In this document: positions 6,338 through 9,896 of the stretch, piece after piece
Numbering within the stretch: the first letter of the stretch is position 1
Layout: each line of letters starts with the position of its first letter
Source: Bacteroidales bacterium
Lineage (GTDB): Bacteria; Bacteroidota; Bacteroidia; Bacteroidales; Bacteroidaceae
Direction: 5' to 3'
Assembly (NCBI GenBank): GCA_004555055.1
Contig: SFJN01000159.1
Coordinates: forward strand, 1-9,896
DNA length: 9,896 bases
The notes under the pieces: generated by a model
Told to the model about the DNA's origin: nothing
What the model saw: only the letters and a program-made list of their open reading frames with translations
Database searches by the model: none
Made by a program: the position numbers and the translations under genes

Positions 6338-8356
6338 ATGCAATTCCCTTTCCTTTCCTTTTCCCTCCACATGGTCCTGCTCTTTGCCGCCAGCCTGATG
6401 CTTCCGGCAAGGGCTGGAGCGCACTCCGTTCCGGACGGTGGACTACACTTCAAAGTGCAGGCTCCCGGCACTCTCGCCGCACTGGTAGGCGATGACCGGA
6501 AAAACACACTGACGGACATCACCGTCGAAGGGGCGCTGAACGGCTCCGACCTCCGCTTCCTGCGCGAAATGGCGGGTAGCGACTGCCACCAGCAGCCCAC
6601 CGAAGGCCGTCTGCAAAGACTCGACCTCAGCCGCGCCACCTTCATCCCTGGCGGTGAACCCTACATAAACAAGGATGAATGGCATAAGGTGCAGGGGGGG
6701 AGACTGACCCTTCCTCCCTTTGCCTTCCGGAACTGCCGGCTGGAACAGGTGGTATTGCCCGAACGTATGGACACCATCGGCGTTGGGGCCTTTGAACGTT
6801 CCACCCTGCGCAGCATCCGTATCCCGGAGCAGTCCGTCGTCATGGAATGGGCATTCAACCGCTGCGACAGTCTCGTGGAGGTGGAGTTTCCGCAGCATAT
6901 GGTGGAATTGGGGCAAAACTGTTTCCGCGACTGCGGCAGTCTGCGCAGCATCCGCATACACAGTGTGCAGTTCCTGCCGTATCTTGCATTCCAAAATGTG
7001 ACAGGACTGGAGGAAGTCGTCATCGATGGAACGCTCTGGCATGCGGACGGATGGATATGCGATGCCTGTCCGAACCTGAAACGCATCACATTCAGCGGAA
7101 CGGTGTTTACCACAGGCGGACCGCCTATCGCCTCCAACTGTCCTAAACTCCAGGACATCACGTTCTCCGGATTCTGCCTCCCGATGCGCTATGGCAGCGT
7201 AGAGAACTGTCCGATGGTTGGCAAATGTCACGTTTCAGGCTGTGTCTTGGAATCAGGGAACCACGATTTCATACCCTTTGCGAACGATGTGTCCGACATC
7301 AGCGAACTCTTGCTCCGACGTGCTACAGATGCCGTCCGCGCCATGAAAGACCAGGAGAAACTCTCGAAATACGCCATCCGCAAAATTCCGGTCATCCGCA
7401 CCATGGCCTCCACCCTGGCCAAACGCGGCATGAAAGAAGAGGCCTTGCAAATGTTGGACTTGCTCTACGAAATCGGCTTCCCTTATTATGAACAAATTGC
7501 CTCCGATACGGCTTTCACCTGCCTGCAAACAGAACCCGCCTTTGTGCAACTGATGGAAAAGATGCAGAAAAACTCTGACTTCCTGCAAATAATCCGGCAA
7601 TCTCCTCCTTACGATACGGGGGCGGCATACCGCCAGTCCGCACCGGTTCCCCGACTCACCTACGCCACGTCGGACGACAGCATGCTCCAGCGTATCCGCA
7701 ATTATTTCCAGACTGACTACATTGCCGGCTCCGGCACTGAGATTGAAAGGCTGAAAAACGTCATGTTCTGGGTACACAACCGCATACGGCATAGGGGCAA
7801 TTTCATTCCACAGACGCGCCGCACGGCCATTGACCTTGTGGAGGGTTGCTGGCAGACGGGACACGACGGCATGAATGCCCGGGGACAGGCCATTGTGCTC
7901 GCCGAAATCTACCAGGCACTGGGGTGGCCCGCACGGTTCATCACCTGCCAATCGTTTTTCTATGCCGACGACAGCGATGCCACAGTGGTCACCGCAGTCT
8001 GGAGTTTTTCCCTGAAGAAATGGGTGATGATGGACGCCAGCATGGCGGCATATGTGACCGACGAAGACGGACTGCTGCTACACCCCGGAGAAATACGCCA
8101 GAGAATGAAGGACGGACGGCCGCTCCTGCTGAACGAGGAGGCGAACTGGAACAACCAGAAGACCGTAACGAAGGAGCAGTATCTGGACAATTACATGGCA
8201 AAAAACCTCTACTATATGAGCGGATACCTGAAGAACACTCCCGGCATAGAGTCAGAGCAGAATGTAGCATACTACACTTTGGTGCCTCAGGGCGAGAAAG
8301 TGAAAATCGGAATTTCGACCTATGACGACGCTTGGTTTTGGCAAAGTCCGTTTTGA
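6338..8356 (+). CDS. Secreted BspA-like LRR protein with degenerate transglutaminase-like domain
   Basis: A 672-aa tandem paralogue of the gene at 4200, aligning with almost no gaps through all domains. A signal peptide covers about 1-28 (LLFAASLMLPARAGA/H). LRR_5 repeats cover about 120-305 (AFNRCDSLVEVEFP, CFRDCGSLRSIRIH). The TPR-like part is about 350-410, the transglutaminase-like domain about 445-600, and the C-terminal segment ends WFWQSPF. The catalytic Cys of the sister protein is Ala514 (GMNARG) and the His is Thr549 (SDATVVTAVW); only Asp566 (KWVMMDAS) remains. It should therefore be inactive as a thiol enzyme and may act as a binding, scaffold or sensor protein. It starts 11 nt after the frameshifted stop, or 85 nt after the original stop, of the first gene, and its end overlaps the sigma factor gene by 35 bp, which suggests translational coupling. 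One 37-bp stretch (6809-6845) is identical to 4659-4695, pointing to recent duplication or gene conversion. Confidence 0.9.
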   Translation: MQFPFLSFSLHMVLLFAASLMLPARAGAHSVPDGGLHFKVQAPGTLAALVGDDRKNTLTDITVEGALNGSDLRFLREMAGSDCHQQPTEGRLQRLDLSRATFIPGGEPYINKDEWHKVQGGRLTLPPFAFRNCRLEQVVLPERMDTIGVGAFERSTLRSIRIPEQSVVMEWAFNRCDSLVEVEFPQHMVELGQNCFRDCGSLRSIRIHSVQFLPYLAFQNVTGLEEVVIDGTLWHADGWICDACPNLKRITFSGTVFTTGGPPIASNCPKLQDITFSGFCLPMRYGSVENCPMVGKCHVSGCVLESGNHDFIPFANDVSDISELLLRRATDAVRAMKDQEKLSKYAIRKIPVIRTMASTLAKRGMKEEALQMLDLLYEIGFPYYEQIASDTAFTCLQTEPAFVQLMEKMQKNSDFLQIIRQSPPYDTGAAYRQSAPVPRLTYATSDDSMLQRIRNYFQTDYIAGSGTEIERLKNVMFWVHNRIRHRGNFIPQTRRTAIDLVEGCWQTGHDGMNARGQAIVLAEIYQALGWPARFITCQSFFYADDSDATVVTAVWSFSLKKWVMMDASMAAYVTDEDGLLLHPGEIRQRMKDGRPLLLNEEANWNNQKTVTKEQYLDNYMAKNLYYMSGYLKNTPGIESEQNVAYYTLVPQGEKVKIGISTYDDAWFWQSPF

Positions 8357-8840
8357 ACGGGAGTGTGCCCATATCCGCCCTCGTCTGGTTGTCGCGGCAT
8401 CGGCATTGCTCCCCACCACAGAGGATGCGGAGGATGCCGTGCAGGACACGCTGCTGAAACTGTGGACCGTCAGGGAACGCATTGCCGACAAGACGCATTT
8501 CAGGAACCTTGCCTTCAGCGTCGTCCGGAACGTCTGTCTGAACATGCTACGCAGCATGGCGGTGCGCAGGGCGGAAAGCCTCTCTGACGCCATGCACATA
8601 TGTAGCCCGGAAAATCCGCACAGCACGATGGAACGGCAAGAACAGACGCTGCAGGCACACCACGTTTGGATGGACCTCCCGCAACGGCACCGAATCATCA
8701 TCCACATGAAAGAGGTGGAAGGACTTTCGACCGAAGAGATTGCCAGACTGCTGGGCACCACGAGAGAAAATGTCCGCACCCGACTGTCAAGGGCAAGAAA
8801 GGAGATGCTGGCACGCTGGGAGATGCATGAAACATCCTGA
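8322..8840 (+). CDS. ECF-family RNA polymerase sigma factor
   Basis: 172 aa, the usual size for an ECF sigma-70 factor. Region 2 covers about 12-80 and includes EDAEDAVQDTLLKLW (34-48), the core RNA-polymerase and -10 recognition helix, then FRNLAFSVVRNVCLNMLRS (60-78). Region 4 covers about 117-163 with LPQRHRIIIHMKEVEGLSTEEIA and the helix-turn-helix LLGTTRENVRTRLSRARKEML that reads the -35 type element. The ATG at 8322 lies inside the end of the preceding LRR gene (35-bp overlap), and no promoter was seen between them, so co-transcription and coupled translation are likely. The next gene looks like its anti-sigma factor. In Bacteroidota such pairs usually answer envelope signals. The start is fairly secure since later methionines would cut into region 2. 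Confidence 0.93.
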   Translation: MTTLGFGKVRFERECAHIRPRLVVAASALLPTTEDAEDAVQDTLLKLWTVRERIADKTHFRNLAFSVVRNVCLNMLRSMAVRRAESLSDAMHICSPENPHSTMERQEQTLQAHHVWMDLPQRHRIIIHMKEVEGLSTEEIARLLGTTRENVRTRLSRARKEMLARWEMHETS

Positions 8841-8874
8841 ACAACCTGTCACAAGAAACGAGTAGGAAACAACT

Positions 8875-9480
8875 ATGAAAAGGGAACAGATAGCACAACT
8901 CTTGCAACACTATATGGAGGGAGAGACCACAGCTGAAGAAGAAAAATGGCTGCGGCAATACTTCAGCACCGGAAACTACGATGCTGAATTTGCAGCATAT
9001 GCCCCTCTGTTTGAAATGATTCATGCGGAAAAGACTGCATTGGAAGACGAAGAATGCGACGAAATCCTGTCGCTCTGTACGGCATCGCACCACTCTACCC
9101 GCATCGTGCCCAAATGGTGGAGTTATGCTGCAGTGTGGCTTTTAGGCATCTTTCTGGGCGGTGGCAGCGTATGGCTGGCATACAGGCACTCCTCAATGCC
9201 CGATGTGGCAGAGGCATATGAGGCAGTTTCTGCACCGAATGTCTTGGCGGTGGCCGACACGGTGTATCATGAGCATATCGTCACCCGACACGATACCATA
9301 TACATCATCAAGGAGAGGACCGTCGCCTGTCCGCAACCTGCTACAGTTGCAGAGACACACAGTGCCGGAGGGACTGGCACGAGAGAGAGAAAGGAAGAAA
9401 CAGAGCAGGACCTTCGCCCGGCATTGCCCGATGTGACTTGGGAAGAAACCCGAAACCTGGCAAGCCTGGTAGTTAGATAA
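8875..9480 (+). CDS. Probable anti-sigma factor, single-pass membrane protein
   Basis: 201 aa, 34 nt downstream of the ECF sigma gene. The N-terminal cytoplasmic part has LLQHYMEGETTAEEEKWLRQYF (9-30), like the short helical start of many Bacteroidota anti-sigma/FecR-type proteins. One transmembrane helix lies at about 81-103 (WWSYAAVWLLGIFLGGGSVW). The remaining 100 or so residues would be periplasmic and include the His/Tyr-rich DTVYHEHIVTRHDTIYIIKE (128-147), then a charged, probably disordered tail. No zinc-binding HxxxCxxC motif and no FecR domain is visible, so assignment rests on position, topology and the N-terminal pattern. It could hold the sigma factor at the membrane until an envelope signal arrives. 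An alternative is an unrelated membrane protein of the operon. Confidence 0.7.
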   Translation: MKREQIAQLLQHYMEGETTAEEEKWLRQYFSTGNYDAEFAAYAPLFEMIHAEKTALEDEECDEILSLCTASHHSTRIVPKWWSYAAVWLLGIFLGGGSVWLAYRHSSMPDVAEAYEAVSAPNVLAVADTVYHEHIVTRHDTIYIIKERTVACPQPATVAETHSAGGTGTRERKEETEQDLRPALPDVTWEETRNLASLVVR

Positions 9481-9564
9481 AGTGGCTGGCCGCCCAACTG
9501 GCTACAGGGGAGGGGAGCAGTTACAGCACAATGCCGACATCGGAAATGGTGTAAAGGGGGCAGA

Positions 9565-9587
9565 AACGAATTTGGCGTTGTTTTTTT
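9565..9587 (+). terminator. Weak terminator candidate after the anti-sigma gene
   Basis: AACG (9565-9568) and CGTT (9576-9579) form a short stem followed by seven T residues (9581-9587), 84 nt after the anti-sigma stop. The 4-bp stem is weak, so termination here is uncertain. Confidence 0.3.
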
Positions 9588-9607
9588 GATTATTTGTCTT
9601 TTATATC

Positions 9608-9634
9608 CTTTGGAGAAACTGTGTTTTTCCAAAG
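9608..9634 (+). other. 11-bp hairpin upstream of the GG-leader peptide gene
   Basis: CTTTGGAGAAA (9608-9618) pairs with TTTTTCCAAAG (9624-9634) around the 5-nt loop CTGTG. The one imperfect pair is a G.U wobble in plus-strand RNA. A T-rich stretch follows only 15 nt later (9650-9656), so it is not a standard terminator. It may end the sigma operon transcript or be part of a leader for the peptide gene. Confidence 0.5.
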
Positions 9635-9702
9635 CGCAACCTTTATGTCTTCTTTTTTCCCTGATTACAATCTAAACAGAAGTAGAAATATATTATAATA
9701 TA

Positions 9703-9712
9703 GCAGTACTGC
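9703..9712. promoter_or_regulatory. 10-bp palindrome, possible operator
   Basis: GCAGTACTGC is a perfect palindrome centred 50 bp before the peptide start codon, in otherwise AT-rich DNA. TAAGTTTA at 9727-9734 matches the -7 consensus TAnnTTTG at all but the last base, which would place the palindrome near the -33 region where a dimeric regulator could act. The assignment rests on symmetry and position only. Confidence 0.25.
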
Positions 9713-9757
9713 AAATCCTTTACGGATAAGTTTAATTAACAATTAAAAACTCAACAA

Positions 9758-9896
9758 ATGATTAAAACAAAAAAAAATCTGTTGGCTTCATTGAGTCTGG
9801 ATATTCCTGCTCTTGAAGTAAGTCAAGAAGGTCAGCTGCGAGGCGGCTTCAATGCATTCGGTGTTGATTCAACCGAGGATGTTATTAACAATGACA
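9758..9896 (+). CDS. GG-leader peptide precursor (RiPP/bacteriocin-like), cut by window end
   Basis: The frame opens at ATG 9758 and stays open for 46 codons to the window edge. It begins MIKTKKNLLASLSLDIPALE and continues VSQEGQLRGGFNAFGVDSTE. The Leu-Arg-Gly-Gly at 27-30 with upstream hydrophobic and acidic residues resembles the double-glycine leader of Bacteroidales natural-product precursors, cut after GG by a C39 peptidase of an ABC exporter. The segment after GG would be the mature peptide and is incomplete here. The leader is preceded by an AT-rich untranslated region typical of Bacteroidota and no Shine-Dalgarno. A run of nine A residues (9769-9777) in codons 4-7 is slippage-prone. 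Base composition is more AT-rich than in the genes upstream. No maturation or export gene is visible in the window, so class and target are unknown. An ordinary small protein with a chance GG is the alternative. Confidence 0.6.
   Translation, partial: MIKTKKNLLASLSLDIPALEVSQEGQLRGGFNAFGVDSTEDVINND

Noticed and set aside
9481..9505. Intrinsic terminator directly after the anti-sigma stop (GC-rich TGGCTGGCCGCCCAACTGGCT)
   Set aside because: The TGGCT copies are direct and not inverted, so no stable stem forms, and no T-run follows.

Overview
The window reads as chromosomal DNA from a Bacteroidota species, most likely a Bacteroidales/Prevotellaceae-type organism. The support is several upstream regions with the Bacteroidota -7 promoter element TAnnTTTG, no Shine-Dalgarno sequences before the starts, a CGGCH-type AlaRS zinc/editing motif, BspA-type LRR_5 surface proteins, a DUF3784 protein and a GG-leader peptide of the Bacteroidales kind. 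Genus and species cannot be read from the sequence. The first 16 bases match the 3' end of the Illumina TruSeq read-2 adapter, so base 1 is probably a contig edge and not biology.

Layout. 1-592: adapter remnant, a 22-bp-periodic cluster of a 15-bp motif (three direct copies and one inverted), then non-coding DNA ending in two hairpins behind alaS. 593-3232 (-): alaS, complete. 3233-3770: divergent intergenic region with the alaS promoter, a promoter on the other strand and one doubtful 53-codon ORF. 3771-4097 (+): small three-helix DUF3784 membrane protein. 4200-8356 (+): two tandem paralogues, each with signal peptide, BspA-like leucine-rich repeats, a TPR-like segment and a transglutaminase-like domain. 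8322-8840 (+): ECF sigma factor whose start overlaps the second paralogue. 8875-9480 (+): single-pass membrane protein, probably the cognate anti-sigma factor. 9481-9757: AT-rich intergenic DNA with a hairpin and a 10-bp palindrome. 9758 to the window end (+): start of a small peptide with a Gly-Gly leader motif (LRGG), cut by the window edge.

How the genes may work together. The two secreted LRR/transglutaminase-like proteins, the sigma factor and the anti-sigma candidate lie on one strand with small gaps or an overlap and look like one transcription unit. The first paralogue keeps the Cys-His-Asp triad (C516, H551, D568) but its C-terminus is frameshifted by a 19-bp tandem duplication. The second is full length but has lost two of the three catalytic residues (Ala514, Thr549, Asp566), so as assembled neither is an intact enzyme of the ancestral form. 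The ECF/anti-sigma pair suggests envelope signalling. Whether the GG-leader peptide downstream belongs to that regulon is open, because its export and processing genes would lie outside this window.
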